From NCBI RefSeq assembly GCF_040801785.1, contig NZ_CP161806.1:1-64000 (forward strand): a DNA stretch of 64,000 nt, given 5' to 3'. The DNA is from Sulfitobacter sp. LCG007 (GTDB lineage Bacteria > Pseudomonadota > Alphaproteobacteria > Rhodobacterales > Rhodobacteraceae). The position numbers were made by a program, and so were the translations under genes. The notes below the pieces were generated by a model. It was not told where the DNA came from, did no database searches, and saw nothing but the letters and a program-made list of their open reading frames with translations. Numbering within the stretch: the first letter of the stretch is position 1; each line of letters begins with the position of its first letter. Positions 9,259 to 19,469 of this stretch are shown here, one piece after another.

Positions 9259-9275
9259 GTTCCATTAAATGGAAC
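9259..9275. promoter_or_regulatory. Perfect IclR-type operator
   Basis: GTTCCATT and AATGGAAC form a perfect eight-base inverted repeat around a single A. It ends 15 bp before the iclR start codon. IclR-family sites are typically short palindromes of this kind, so autoregulation is the simplest reading. Confidence 0.7.
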
Positions 9276-9289
9276 AGATGAGAGGAAGA

Positions 9290-10033
9290 ATGTCGGTTCT
9301 GCAAAATGCGGCCTCGGTGCTGAAGCTCTACTCGCAGGATTGCAACGCGCTGACCGTGACCGAGGTGGCGCGGCGACTCGACATTCCCAAGGCCAATGCG
9401 TCGCGGCTGATGAAGTCGATGCGGGATGCGGGCATGCTGGACACGATAGGGGACACGCTGCGGCATCGTCCGAGCACCATGATGCTGGACCTCGCCGCCC
9501 TGTTCCGCCGCTCGACCGTGCTTGTCTCCCGGGCGGGCGAGGCTGTCGCGGCGGTTTCCGGGCAGTTCGGACATACGGGATACCTGTCGTTGCGCGACGG
9601 TCTGGAGGTGACGGCGGTCGCGGACTACCCCGGCACCAACGCGCTGCGGGTCGTGTCAAACATCGGCCGCCGCCTGTCGCTCGACCGCAGCGCGACGGGC
9701 CGCACGCTGCTGGCGCGTCTCGACGACGAGGAAGTCGCACAGCTCTACCCCGATCCAGACCGGCTCGACGCCCTGCTGGGAAGGCTTGCCCGGATCCGTG
9801 AGGCCGGATTCGAGACCTCCTCGGAAGAAGCCACCCCGGGCGTCGACGCGATTGCCATTGCCGTCGGCGACCCTGCCACCGGCGAGGTCGTCAGCCTTTG
9901 CATCGTCTTCCCGCACGGGGTCGTGGACGCCGAGGCGAAGAAACAGATGATCGCCGCGCTCGGCAAGGCGGCGGCACCGATCGCGGCGGATCTGGGCGAC
10001 AGCGCCTTCGTCGCCCCTGACCCAGTAATATAA
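9290..10033 (+). CDS. IclR family transcriptional regulator
   Basis: 247 aa. Residues 1 to about 65 form the winged helix (LTVTEVARRLDIPKANASRLMKSM); the rest is the IclR effector domain. The ATG at 9290 is preferred over the ATG at 9269 because GAGAGGAAGA precedes it and the upstream ATG overlaps the perfect palindrome. It is the first gene of an operon with the fused hydantoinase and the dipeptide-type ABC importer, 12 nt ahead of the former. It probably represses this operon until the imported ring compound or its product binds. Confidence 0.9.
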   Translation: MSVLQNAASVLKLYSQDCNALTVTEVARRLDIPKANASRLMKSMRDAGMLDTIGDTLRHRPSTMMLDLAALFRRSTVLVSRAGEAVAAVSGQFGHTGYLSLRDGLEVTAVADYPGTNALRVVSNIGRRLSLDRSATGRTLLARLDDEEVAQLYPDPDRLDALLGRLARIREAGFETSSEEATPGVDAIAIAVGDPATGEVVSLCIVFPHGVVDAEAKKQMIAALGKAAAPIAADLGDSAFVAPDPVI

Positions 10034-10045
10034 GGACGCTGGACG

Positions 10046-13000
10046 ATGACATTCACGGAAAATCGCTGGCGCGTCGGCTTTGATATTGGCGGCACCTTCA
10101 CCGATTTCGTGCTCTACGACGCGCAGACGGCAAGCGTGACGCTGCACAAGCGGCTGACGACTCCGCATGATCCCTCGGAAGCCGCGCTGCTGGGGCTGAC
10201 CGAACTGCTGGACCTGCGCGGCATCACCCATTCGGATGTGAGCGAGATCGTCCACGGCACGACGCTGGTGACCAATGCCGTGATCGAGCGCAAGGGCGCG
10301 CCGACGGGCCTTGTCACGACCCGGGGCTTCCGCGATCTGCTCGAGATGGGAACCGAGCAGCGCTACGATATCTACGATCTCTTCGTCACCTTTCCCGAGC
10401 CGTTGGTCAGTCGGGACCTGCGTCTCGAAGTCGATGAACGGATGAGCGCGGCCGGTGACGTCGTCACCGCGCTGGACGAAAGCGCCGTCCTAAAGGCCGC
10501 CGACGCACTGGTGTCTGCCGGCTGCGGGGCGATTGCGGTCGCCTTCCTGCATTCCTACGCCAATCCCGAGCATGAACAGCGGGCTGCCGCCCTGATCCGG
10601 GCCGCGCATCCGGACATTTCCGTGTCGATCTCGTCGGAAGTCGTGGCGGAGATGGGCGAATACCAGCGCCTCGTGACGACCTGCGCCAACGCCTTCGTGC
10701 AGCCGCTGATGCACCGCTACCTGACACGGATCGAAAGCGCGCTGCGTGACGCGGGCTTCGGCGGCCCGCTGCGCCTGATGCATTCGGCGGGCGGTCTCGT
10801 GTCGCTGGAAACCGCGCGCGACTTCCCGATCCGGCTGCTCGAGAGCGGCCCGGCGGGCGGCGGCCTTGCAACGGCACTGTTCGGCGAGGCTGCCGGCCTG
10901 TCAGACGTCATTTCCTTCGACATGGGTGGCACCACGGCCAAGGCCTGCATGATCGAGCAGGGCCGCGCCGAGGTCGCTCCGATGATGGAAGCGGCCCGCG
11001 TCCACCGCTTCACGAAGGGTTCGGGACTGCCCATCAAGGCGCCGGTCATCGAGATGATCGAGATCGGCGCGGGCGGCGGGTCGATCGCCGCCATCGACGA
11101 GGTGGGTCTGCTGAAGGTCGGTCCCCGGTCTGCGGGCTCTGCCCCTGGCCCGGCCTGTTATGGCATGGGGGGTACCGCCCCGACCGTTACGGATGCCAAT
11201 CTGACCCTGGGATACTACGATCCGGACTTCTTCCTCGGCGGCAGGATGACGCTGGATGCGGATGCGGCCAAAGCGGCGATCGCGCAGGTCGGCACGCCCC
11301 TGGGACTATCCGTGCCCGAGACCGCGCTCGGGATCCACAAGGTGGTGGTCGAAAGCATGGCGGCCGCCGCACGCGTCCACCTCGTCGAGCGCGGAAAGGA
11401 TCCGCGCGACTATTCGATGGTCGGTTTCGGCGGGGCAGGACCGGCCCACGCCATCGACGTGGCCCGCGCCATGGGAATAACCTCGGTCCTGATCCCGCCG
11501 GCGTCGGGTGCGGCGTCCGCCCTGGGCTTTCTTGCCGCGCCACTGTCCTTCGACGGTGTTCGCTCTCGCCGGGTCGAACTGGCGCCGGGATTCGACGCCG
11601 ATGCCGTGAACGCCCTTCTGTCGGAGCTCGAGGCCGAGGGTCTGCACCATCTGACGCGCGCCGGGGTCGACGCCGGCAGCGCGGTGATCGAGCGAAGTGC
11701 CGACATGCGTCTGGTCGGGCAGATGCACGACATCAACGTCGCGCTCCCGCAGGGCCCGCTGGGCGAGGACAACCTTTCCGATATCCGCGCCGCATTCGTG
11801 GCGGCCTATGCGGCGCGCTATGCCGAACCGTTCGAGGGCGCGCGCTTCGAGGCCGTCACGTTCCGGGTCCGCGTCGCCGGTCCGACGCCGAAACTGTCGC
11901 TCACCGGAGCGACGGGGGGTGGGGACGCGGCCGACCGGGTCAAGGGGCACCGGCAGTGCTGGTTCGACGAAGGCGAGTTCCGGACGGCCGTGTTCGACCG
12001 CTATGCGCTGGTCGCAGGAGACGAGATCCCGGGCCCGGCGATCATCGAGGAACGCGAGTCGACCACCGTCATCGGTCCGGGCGATCACGTCACGATCGAC
12101 GCGGGACTGAACCTCTGCGTGCGCGTCGGGGCCGTGGCTGCCGCCGAGGCGCTTGTCACGCCCGAGATGACCCGCGCGCAGGCGGTCGAGCGCATCTCGG
12201 CCGATCCCATCGGCCTCGAAATCATGTGGTCCAGGCTCGTCAACGTGGTCGAGGAGATGTGGCTGACCGTCTGCCGCACGGCCTTTTCGCTGGTCATCGC
12301 CGAGGCCCAGGATTTCGCCTGCGAACTGCTGGACAGGGACGGCGAGACGCTAGCCCACAGTCCGCGCGCGATGCCCGTCTTCAACCTGACGCTGCCCCGT
12401 GCGGTGAAGGCGCTTCTCGAGGCCTATCCGGCGGACACCCTGAAACCCGGCGATGTCCTGATCACCAACGATCCCTGGCTCTGCGCCGGGCATCTGTTCG
12501 ACATCGCCATCGTCACCCCCGCCTTCGTGGATGGCAAGCTCGTGGGCCTGATGGGAACCGTGGGCCATGTGTCGGACATCGGCGGCACCAAGGACAGCCT
12601 GCATGCCCGCGAGATCTACGAGGAAGGACTGCAGATCCCTCCGATGAAGCTCTTCGAGGCCGGCAAGCCCAACGAAACGCTGGTGCGGATGATCCGCCAG
12701 AACGTGCGCAACGGGGAACAGGTGCTTGGCGACATCTACTCGTTCGTCGCCGCCAACGCCCTCGGGGCCGAGCGCCTGGACGCCTTCATGCGCGACTATG
12801 GCCTGCATGACCTGCGCGCGCTTGCCGAGGTCGTTCAGGGCATGTCGGAAAAGGCGATGCGCGATGCGATCACGGCGATCCCGGACGGGGACTACCGCGC
12901 GACCATCACCAACAATCCCCTGGGAGAGATCATCAGCTACCCGGTCCTGGTGCAGGTCAAAGGCGATGCGATCACGGTCGATTTCGACGGCGTTCCGCCG

Positions 13001-13879
13001 CAACTGCCCCAGGGCGGCCTGAACTCGACGCTGAACTATACCGCGGCCCATGCCACCTATCCGCTCAAGTGCATGCTGACCCCGACGGTGCGCGGCAATG
13101 CCGGGTGCTATCGTCCCTTCACGGTGAAGGCGCCCGAGGGCTCGATCCTCAATCCGACCTATCCGGCAGCGGTCAACCTGCGGACCCGGACGGGCTGGTA
13201 TCTGGCGCCGAACATCTTCAACGCGCTGGCGGCGGCGGCGCCCGACAAGGTGCAGAGCTTCACCGGCCTGGCCGTGGCCGCGAACATCTATGGCCGCGAC
13301 CCGGAAGGACAGTTCTACTCGGACATGCTTTTCTGCGGTGGCGGGCAGGGCGGCTCCGATCGCGGCGACGGACAGTCGGCGCTGCTCTGGCCGACCTCTG
13401 CCGCCAACACCTCGATCGAGCTGATGGAAAGCCGCGTGCCGGTCCTTGTGCTGGAAAAGGCCTTCGTGCCCGACAGCGGCGGGGCAGGGCGAAACCGCGG
13501 CGGCCTCGCGCAGATGATCCGGTTCCGCAAACGCGACGAGGACGGACTGGAAATGCTGGTCTCGGTCTACCCGGAGGGCGTGGACAACCCGATCGACGGT
13601 CTGTTCGGCGGTCGGCCCGGGCTTGGCGCGCGGGGTCGGATCGTTTCGGAAGATGGTTCGGTGCTGAGGGATTGCGGGACCGGCGAGCTGGTCTCGCTCT
13701 ACCGGACCGGCGAGGTGGTCGAGCTGATCCTGGGGGGCGGGTCCGGTTACGGCGACCCGTCGGAACGTGCCCCCGAGGCGCTTGCCCGCGACCTGAAGCT
13801 GGGCCTCGTGACCGCGAAGCCGGACCCGCGCGCCGAACCGGAGAAACCGGAAGCCACGCCAAGCAGATCCTTTGCGTGA
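10046..13879 (+). CDS. Fused hydantoinase A / hydantoinase B (5-oxoprolinase-like)
   Basis: 1277 aa, both subunits in one chain. The A half (about 1-690) has the nucleotide-binding FDIGGTFTDFVLYD near residue 12 and HGTTLVTNAVIERKGAPTG. The B half starts about residue 709 (MTRAQAVERISADPIGLEIM) and contains DVLITNDPWLCAGHL and the glycine-rich C-terminal GGGSGYGDPSERAPE. The family hydrolyses cyclic amides such as 5-oxoproline, N-methylhydantoin or related lactams using ATP. Single-chain fusions are known in eukaryotic 5-oxoprolinase and some bacteria; separate hyuA and hyuB are common. The adjacent ABC importer suggests that it processes an imported cyclic amide. Confidence 0.92.
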   Translation: MTFTENRWRVGFDIGGTFTDFVLYDAQTASVTLHKRLTTPHDPSEAALLGLTELLDLRGITHSDVSEIVHGTTLVTNAVIERKGAPTGLVTTRGFRDLLEMGTEQRYDIYDLFVTFPEPLVSRDLRLEVDERMSAAGDVVTALDESAVLKAADALVSAGCGAIAVAFLHSYANPEHEQRAAALIRAAHPDISVSISSEVVAEMGEYQRLVTTCANAFVQPLMHRYLTRIESALRDAGFGGPLRLMHSAGGLVSLETARDFPIRLLESGPAGGGLATALFGEAAGLSDVISFDMGGTTAKACMIEQGRAEVAPMMEAARVHRFTKGSGLPIKAPVIEMIEIGAGGGSIAAIDEVGLLKVGPRSAGSAPGPACYGMGGTAPTVTDANLTLGYYDPDFFLGGRMTLDADAAKAAIAQVGTPLGLSVPETALGIHKVVVESMAAAARVHLVERGKDPRDYSMVGFGGAGPAHAIDVARAMGITSVLIPPASGAASALGFLAAPLSFDGVRSRRVELAPGFDADAVNALLSELEAEGLHHLTRAGVDAGSAVIERSADMRLVGQMHDINVALPQGPLGEDNLSDIRAAFVAAYAARYAEPFEGARFEAVTFRVRVAGPTPKLSLTGATGGGDAADRVKGHRQCWFDEGEFRTAVFDRYALVAGDEIPGPAIIEERESTTVIGPGDHVTIDAGLNLCVRVGAVAAAEALVTPEMTRAQAVERISADPIGLEIMWSRLVNVVEEMWLTVCRTAFSLVIAEAQDFACELLDRDGETLAHSPRAMPVFNLTLPRAVKALLEAYPADTLKPGDVLITNDPWLCAGHLFDIAIVTPAFVDGKLVGLMGTVGHVSDIGGTKDSLHAREIYEEGLQIPPMKLFEAGKPNETLVRMIRQNVRNGEQVLGDIYSFVAANALGAERLDAFMRDYGLHDLRALAEVVQGMSEKAMRDAITAIPDGDYRATITNNPLGEIISYPVLVQVKGDAITVDFDGVPPQLPQGGLNSTLNYTAAHATYPLKCMLTPTVRGNAGCYRPFTVKAPEGSILNPTYPAAVNLRTRTGWYLAPNIFNALAAAAPDKVQSFTGLAVAANIYGRDPEGQFYSDMLFCGGGQGGSDRGDGQSALLWPTSAANTSIELMESRVPVLVLEKAFVPDSGGAGRNRGGLAQMIRFRKRDEDGLEMLVSVYPEGVDNPIDGLFGGRPGLGARGRIVSEDGSVLRDCGTGELVSLYRTGEVVELILGGGSGYGDPSERAPEALARDLKLGLVTAKPDPRAEPEKPEATPSRSFA

Positions 13880-13900
13880 AACGATAACAGACCAGACAAC

Positions 13901-15484
13901 ATGGAGCCCGAAATGACGTCGTCCCCACAGTTCAACCTGACACGCAGAAGCCTTCTGGCCGCCGCCGGCGCCGGTCTGGCCAGCACGGTATTCCCCGCCA
14001 GGATGTTCGCCAGCGACAGTGCCGTTCTGGTGATCGCCTCGGGCCAGGACATTCCGAACTTCGATCCCCACACGGCTTCGGGATATTCCGCGTCCTTCTT
14101 CATGCGCAACGTCTACGACCCGCTCGTGCGCGTCGCCGGAAACCCGCCCGAAGCGGTGCCGGGGATCGCCAGCAGCTGGGAATCCTCGGCAGACGGAACC
14201 GAATACACCTTCACCCTCGATCCCGCGGCCACCTTCCATTCCGGCAACAGCGTCACGGCGCAGGATGTGGTCTATTCCTTCCAGCGCGCGCTGCGCCTTG
14301 CGAAGGGCAATTCATGGATGATCCGCGACATCGTCACCGAGGAAGGCGTCGAGGCGCTTGATGACGGCACCGTCAAGTTCACCCTTGCCGTGCCCTTCGC
14401 GCCCTTCCTGCAGGTGCTGCCCTGGATCTTCATCGTCGAGAAGGCGGCGGTCGAGGCAAACCTCGGCGACGACGACGGCCAGGGCTGGCTGCTGTCCAAT
14501 ACCGCGGGGTCCGGCCCGTTCCAGCTGGCGCGGGCGCAGGCCGGCACCCTCTACCATCTGACCCGTGCAGATACGGCCTGGCAGGCGGGTGGCGGAAACC
14601 TCGAAGGCGTGATCTGGCAGATCGTGCGCGAGACCGCGACGCAACGCCTGATGGTGCAGCGCGGCGAGGCGCAGATCGCCGTAGACCTGACGTCCGAGGA
14701 CATGGATTCGCTCGCGGACGCCCCCGGCGTGGTGCGTGTGATCGAACCGGAATACCGGACCTTCTCGATCAAGATGAACACTGCCCATGGTCCCTGTTCG
14801 GACATCAACATGCGCAAGGCGATTTCCTATGCGACCAACTATCAGGCGATCCTGGACGCGGCCGGCTACGCGGATCTGATGACCGGTCCGCTTCCGGACG
14901 GCATCCTTGGCCAGGATCCGGATCTCGAAGTCTACCGCATGGACCTCGAGAAGGCGAAAGAGCATCTGGCGATGACCGATACGCCGGAGGGCGGCATCAA
15001 GCTGCGGATGGTTCATGTATCCGGGCTGGAACAGCAGCGCCGTTGGGCGCTCATCATGCTCGACAGCCTCAAGGCGCTGAACATCGAGCTCGAGATCATG
15101 CCGATGAACTGGCCGGACATGGTCGCGGCCTGCGGCTCACCGGAAACCTTCCCCGATCTCTTCCCCGTCTACCAGACGGCGAACTACGGCGATCCGGACA
15201 ATATCGCCTATGCCGCCTATCACTCGTCGCGCAACGGCAGCTGGCAGAATGCCGTCTACGCCAATCCGGAGGTCGACGCGCTCATCGAGGCGGGACGGTC
15301 CGAAGTCGATCCCGCGAAGCGGGTCGAGATCTACGAAGCCTTCCAGAAGGCGGTCGTCGAGGATGCCCCCGATATCTTCGGCGTCCTGGAAAAACGACGC
15401 ATCGCGATGCGCGACACGGTAAAGGGCTACAGCTTCACGCCGGTCGCCTCGAACGCCATCGAAGCCTTCGGGCTGTCGCTCTGA
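13901..15484 (+). CDS. ABC transporter substrate-binding protein, family 5 (dipeptide/nickel type)
   Basis: 527 aa. The N-terminus carries a twin-arginine signal (LTRRSLLAAAGAGLAS, Arg15-Arg16) with cleavage probably near FASDS, so it is exported folded. The mature part begins LVIASGQDIPNFDPHTASG, typical of DppA/OppA-like binding proteins, and contains the family motif FTLDPAATFHSGNSVTAQDVVYSF. ATG at 13913 is an alternative start. It follows the hydantoinase by 21 nt and precedes both permeases, so it is the binding protein of this importer. The substrate is unknown; a cyclic amide or peptide-like compound is inferred. Confidence 0.92.
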   Translation: MEPEMTSSPQFNLTRRSLLAAAGAGLASTVFPARMFASDSAVLVIASGQDIPNFDPHTASGYSASFFMRNVYDPLVRVAGNPPEAVPGIASSWESSADGTEYTFTLDPAATFHSGNSVTAQDVVYSFQRALRLAKGNSWMIRDIVTEEGVEALDDGTVKFTLAVPFAPFLQVLPWIFIVEKAAVEANLGDDDGQGWLLSNTAGSGPFQLARAQAGTLYHLTRADTAWQAGGGNLEGVIWQIVRETATQRLMVQRGEAQIAVDLTSEDMDSLADAPGVVRVIEPEYRTFSIKMNTAHGPCSDINMRKAISYATNYQAILDAAGYADLMTGPLPDGILGQDPDLEVYRMDLEKAKEHLAMTDTPEGGIKLRMVHVSGLEQQRRWALIMLDSLKALNIELEIMPMNWPDMVAACGSPETFPDLFPVYQTANYGDPDNIAYAAYHSSRNGSWQNAVYANPEVDALIEAGRSEVDPAKRVEIYEAFQKAVVEDAPDIFGVLEKRRIAMRDTVKGYSFTPVASNAIEAFGLSL

Positions 15485-15556
15485 CGTCATGACCTGAAAA
15501 GCCGGGCGGGCCGTTGCATGGCCCGTCCACATCCGACCCAGGAAAGACCCGCTCCG

Positions 15557-16564
15557 ATGCTGCTATTCATCCTGCGGCGGCTGTTGATGCTGATCCCGGT
15601 GATCATTGGCCTGACCGTCATCATGTTCGTCATCGCCCGCATCCTGCCGGGCGATCCGGTCGGACTCGCCGCCGGGCCGAACGCGACGCAGGCCGAGATC
15701 CAGGCCCTTGCGGCGGAATTTGGCCTCGATCAGCCGATCTGGGTGCAATACGGGGTCTATGTCCGGGGCCTGCTGCACGGCGACCTCGGCACTTCGCTGC
15801 TCACCCATCGTCCCGTGGCAGCCGATATCGCCGCCTACCTGCCGGCAACGCTGGAGCTGGTGATGGCGGCGATGAGCATCGCGGTATTGGTCGGTATCCC
15901 GCTCGGGCTCCTGACGGCGGTCCGGCGCAACAGGTGGCCCGACTACCTGAGCCAGATCGGTGCGATCGGCGCGATCTCGATGCCGCGCTTCTTCCTCGGG
16001 CTGCTGCTTCAGCTCCTTTTCGCGATGTGGCTTGCCTGGCTGCCGCTGGGAGGGCGCTTGCCGATCATCGTGATCCCGCCGCCCACCGTGACCGGATTCC
16101 TGACGATCGACAGCCTTCTGGCCGGTGACTGGGACGCCTTCGTGATGGCCCTGCGCCATCTCGCCCTGCCTGCCGTCGCCATGTCCCTGTCGCCACTCGC
16201 CACCATCATGCGGATGATGCGTTCGTCCACCATCGAGGTGATGCAGCAGGACTATGTGATGACCGCCCGTGCGCTCGGGTTGTCGCCGCGCATGATCATC
16301 AACAAGTACGTGGCCCGGAACGCGGTTTCGGCGACCCTGACCGTGATCGGCCTTTACTTCGGCTGGCTGCTCGGCGGCACCGTGCTGGTCGAGACGGTCT
16401 TCGACTGGCCGGGTCTGGGTCTTTATGCCACCAAGGCCATCGTCAGCCAGGACATGATGCCGGTGATCGGTGTCGCACTGGTCATCGGCATCCTGTTCGT
16501 CATCGCAAATCTCGTGATCGACGTGCTTTACGGCGTCATCAATCCGAAGGTGCGCTACTCATGA
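15557..16564 (+). CDS. ABC transporter permease, DppB family
   Basis: 335 aa, starting MLLFILRRLLMLIPVIIGLT with a first membrane helix, then the periplasmic loop and five further helices. The family signature ARALGLSPRMIINKYVARNA (coupling helix, EAA-like loop) is present. The ATG at 15557 follows AGGAAAG; a frame 13 codons longer is less likely. It overlaps the next permease by 4 nt. It forms the channel with the DppC-type protein in the inner membrane. Confidence 0.92.
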   Translation: MLLFILRRLLMLIPVIIGLTVIMFVIARILPGDPVGLAAGPNATQAEIQALAAEFGLDQPIWVQYGVYVRGLLHGDLGTSLLTHRPVAADIAAYLPATLELVMAAMSIAVLVGIPLGLLTAVRRNRWPDYLSQIGAIGAISMPRFFLGLLLQLLFAMWLAWLPLGGRLPIIVIPPPTVTGFLTIDSLLAGDWDAFVMALRHLALPAVAMSLSPLATIMRMMRSSTIEVMQQDYVMTARALGLSPRMIINKYVARNAVSATLTVIGLYFGWLLGGTVLVETVFDWPGLGLYATKAIVSQDMMPVIGVALVIGILFVIANLVIDVLYGVINPKVRYS

Positions 16565-17451
16565 CCGACACCCTGTCCGAGGACGATTTCAGCATTCCGC
16601 GCTTCGACAAGTTGCGCCGGGCCTTCTTCCGCTTCCGTCAGAGCAAGCTGTCGCTGCTGGGAGCGCTGCTTGTCGCGCTCGTGCTGTTCTTCACGCTGTT
16701 CGGCGGGATGCTTGCACCATACCCCGAGCATGTGCTGGGCGGCGTCGATACCGCCAACCGGTTCGTCCCGCCGTCCTGGGCGCATCCCTTCGGCACCAAC
16801 GAGCTGGGTCAGGACGTGCTGTCGCTGGTCATGGGCGGGACAACCGTTTCGGTCATGGCCGGGTTCGGCGTGGTCCTGATCGGCTCGATCGTCGGAACTG
16901 CCGTCGGCGCCGTCGCGGGGTTTGCGGGAGGATGGCTCGACGAGGTGCTGATGCGCCTGACGGACCTTACCCTGACCATTCCCGGGCTGATCCTCGCCAT
17001 GGCGATCGCCGCCGCCCTTGGGCCGGGCTTCGCGAACATGGTGATCGCGATTTCGCTGTCCTGGTGGCCCGGCTATGCGCGCCTCGTCCGGGGCGAGGTC
17101 ATCGCGGCGCGGGAAGAGGTCTACGTGACCGCCGCGCGCGCGATCGGCGCCACGCCCGCGCGCATCCTGTTTCGCCATATCCTGCCCAACACCGTGTCTC
17201 CGATCATCGTCAAGATGTCGCTGGACATGGGGTTCGCCATTCTCACCGTCGCGGGACTGGGCTTCATCGGCATCGGTGTGCGCCCGCCGACACCGGAATG
17301 GGGCACCTTGCTGTCGATCTCGCGGTCCTACATGCCGGATTACTGGTGGACGGCGATGGCTCCGGGGATGGCGATGTTCATCGCCGTGTTCGGCTTCAAC
17401 CTGCTGGGCGACGGGCTGCGCGACGTCCTGGATCCGAAGGCGAGGCGCTGA
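16561..17451 (+). CDS. ABC transporter permease, DppC family
   Basis: 296 aa. The N-terminal cytoplasmic stretch FRFRQSKLSLLGALLVALVL leads into the first helix, and the coupling loop reads AARAIGATPARILFRHILPN. Other family landmarks are HPFGTNELGQDVLS and GLGFIGIGVRPPTPEWGTLL. It overlaps its upstream partner as ATGA and its downstream ATPase as TGATG. It is the second membrane subunit of the importer. Confidence 0.93.
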   Translation: MTDTLSEDDFSIPRFDKLRRAFFRFRQSKLSLLGALLVALVLFFTLFGGMLAPYPEHVLGGVDTANRFVPPSWAHPFGTNELGQDVLSLVMGGTTVSVMAGFGVVLIGSIVGTAVGAVAGFAGGWLDEVLMRLTDLTLTIPGLILAMAIAAALGPGFANMVIAISLSWWPGYARLVRGEVIAAREEVYVTAARAIGATPARILFRHILPNTVSPIIVKMSLDMGFAILTVAGLGFIGIGVRPPTPEWGTLLSISRSYMPDYWWTAMAPGMAMFIAVFGFNLLGDGLRDVLDPKARR

Positions 17452-18485
17452 TGTCGCCGCTTCTCTCCATCCGCGGCCTGCACCTGAACATGGCGAGCTA
17501 CGAGGGCGTCGCGCATGTCCTGAACGGGATCGAGCTGACCGTGAACCGGGGTGAGATCTGGGGTCTCGTGGGCGAAAGCGGCTGCGGCAAGTCGCTGACG
17601 GGACTTTCGATATCCCGGCTGACGGCGACGCCGCCCGCGCAATACGGTGCGGGGACGATCGAGCTTGACGGGCTGGACCTGTTCTCGCTGTCACCCGAAG
17701 ACATGCACAAGCTGCGCGGCAAGCGCATCGGCATGATATTCCAGGACCCGACCACGAACCTCAATCCCGCATTCAGGATCGGAGAGCAGCTGGTCGATGT
17801 CGCGCTCGCGGCCGCGCGCCACGACGCATCCCTTCTGGACTGCCCAGCGACCGCCGGGCGTCGCGCGCGCAGGCAGGCGGCCCGCAGGCTTGCAGGGCAG
17901 ATGCTCGAGCGTGTCGGCATTCCGAACGCGCAAGACCGCCTGGACAGCTACCCGCATGAGTTCTCGGGCGGGATGCGCCAGCGGGTGCTGATCGCCATGG
18001 CGCTGATCGGCAGACCCGACCTGCTGATCGCGGACGAGCCGACGACGGCGCTGGACGTGTCGGTGCAGGCGCAGATACTCAGGCTGATCAAGGAGAATGT
18101 CGCGGAATACGACATGGGCGTGGTGCTGATCACCCACAACCTCGGCGTCGTTGCCCAGACCTGCAGCCATGTCGCGGTCATGTATGCGGGAAACATCGTC
18201 GAGAGCGGGCCTGTCGCCTCGGTCATCTCGGCCCCGGCGCATCCCTATACCCGCGCGCTGCTGGCGGCGATTCCGACCAGAACCACGCCGCGCGGGATGC
18301 TGAAGGGTCTCGCGGGGACGGTGCCGAGCCTGATCGACCCGCCGCCGGGCTGCCGGTTCGCCACCCGCTGCGCCTTCGCGACGACCGATTGCACCCGCGC
18401 GGTGCCGCCCATGCAAGAGCGCGCCGGGGGCAGGGCGGTCGCCTGCATCCGTCTCGACGCGGTGGAGGAGGCGGCAGATGCCTGA
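17451..18485 (+). CDS. ABC transporter ATP-binding protein, DppD family
   Basis: 344 aa. Walker A GESGCGKS is at residues 41-48, the signature is FSGGMRQRV, Walker B is [12 protein letters not shown], followed by the switch histidine in LITHNLG. The C-terminal oligopeptide-transporter extension with [17 protein letters not shown] and its cysteine cluster is present. The start overlaps the permease stop as TGATG. Together with the following ATPase it powers import. Confidence 0.93.
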   Translation: MSPLLSIRGLHLNMASYEGVAHVLNGIELTVNRGEIWGLVGESGCGKSLTGLSISRLTATPPAQYGAGTIELDGLDLFSLSPEDMHKLRGKRIGMIFQDPTTNLNPAFRIGEQLVDVALAAARHDASLLDCPATAGRRARRQAARRLAGQMLERVGIPNAQDRLDSYPHEFSGGMRQRVLIAMALIGRPDLLIADEPTTALDVSVQAQILRLIKENVAEYDMGVVLITHNLGVVAQTCSHVAVMYAGNIVESGPVASVISAPAHPYTRALLAAIPTRTTPRGMLKGLAGTVPSLIDPPPGCRFATRCAFATTDCTRAVPPMQERAGGRAVACIRLDAVEEAADA

Positions 18486-19296
18486 CCCTGTCCCGGTTCT
18501 CGAGATCGAGAACGTCACCAAGATCTACCCGGGCAGACGCGGCCTGTTCGGGCGTGGCAACGAGGTGCGCGCGCTCGATGACGTGACGCTTCGCATAAAG
18601 CGCGGGGAAAGCTTCGGGCTGGTCGGCGAAAGCGGATCCGGGAAGACCACGCTCACCCGCGCCATCCTGCAGCTCGAGGCCCCGACGCGGGGCGTGATCC
18701 GCTTTCAGGGCACGGACATGCGCAGCCTGTCGCCCGCCGAGCTGCGCCGCCTGCGCGCGCGGATACAGATCGTCTTCCAGGATCCCTACGCCTCGCTCAA
18801 TCCCCGCATGACGGTCCATGCAATCGTGACCGAACCGATGATCATTCACCGCGAGACGCTTGGTCTTGACGCCCGGCAGCGGACCGAGCGTGCCGTCGAA
18901 TTGCTGGGGCTGGTGGGCCTTGGCAGCCAGCACCTGCGCCGATACCCGCACGAGTTCAGTGGCGGCCAGCGCCAGCGCATCTGCATCGCGCGTGCGCTCG
19001 CTTCCGGCCCCGAGGTTCTGCTGCTGGACGAGCCTACCTCGGCGCTTGACGTTTCGGTGCAGGCCCAGGTGCTCAACCTTCTCTGCGATCTGCAGGACAA
19101 GCTCGGACTGACCTATTTCTTCATCAGCCACGATCTGGGCGTCGTGCGTTACCTGTGCGACCGGCTTGCGCTGATCCATCGGGGCAGGATCGTCGAGGAA
19201 GGCGACTGCGCGCAGATCTTCGATCATCCCGAAAACGACTATACACGCATGCTGCTTGCCGCGATGCCCGAGGTTTCCGAAAGGGACCGCATCTGA
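18478..19296 (+). CDS. ABC transporter ATP-binding protein, DppF family (short form)
   Basis: 272 aa. Walker A GESGSGKT at 50-57, signature EFSGGQRQRICIARALA, Walker B LLLDEPTSALD. It ends LLAAMPEVSERDRI, so the C-terminal cysteine-containing extension usual in DppF (about 320-330 aa) is missing; this is a clean stop, not a frameshift. It overlaps the DppD gene by 8 nt and closes the operon. The 173 bp after it (19297-19469) holds no gene and no clear hairpin. Confidence 0.9.
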   Translation: MPDPVPVLEIENVTKIYPGRRGLFGRGNEVRALDDVTLRIKRGESFGLVGESGSGKTTLTRAILQLEAPTRGVIRFQGTDMRSLSPAELRRLRARIQIVFQDPYASLNPRMTVHAIVTEPMIIHRETLGLDARQRTERAVELLGLVGLGSQHLRRYPHEFSGGQRQRICIARALASGPEVLLLDEPTSALDVSVQAQVLNLLCDLQDKLGLTYFFISHDLGVVRYLCDRLALIHRGRIVEEGDCAQIFDHPENDYTRMLLAAMPEVSERDRI

Positions 19297-19469
19297 GGTC
19301 AGCGCGGGAATTATGGCGTCAGACTGACTGATAATCCGTCTTATGTAAAGAATGTCCCGTCACGGGTCACGTCCGGACTGCCTGCCTCGTGTGCAAAACC
19401 GCCTTTGCCCGAGCCGATCAGCGCAGCGATGCACGGCATGCGCCGTTCGGCTCGGAACTTGCCGGCCGC

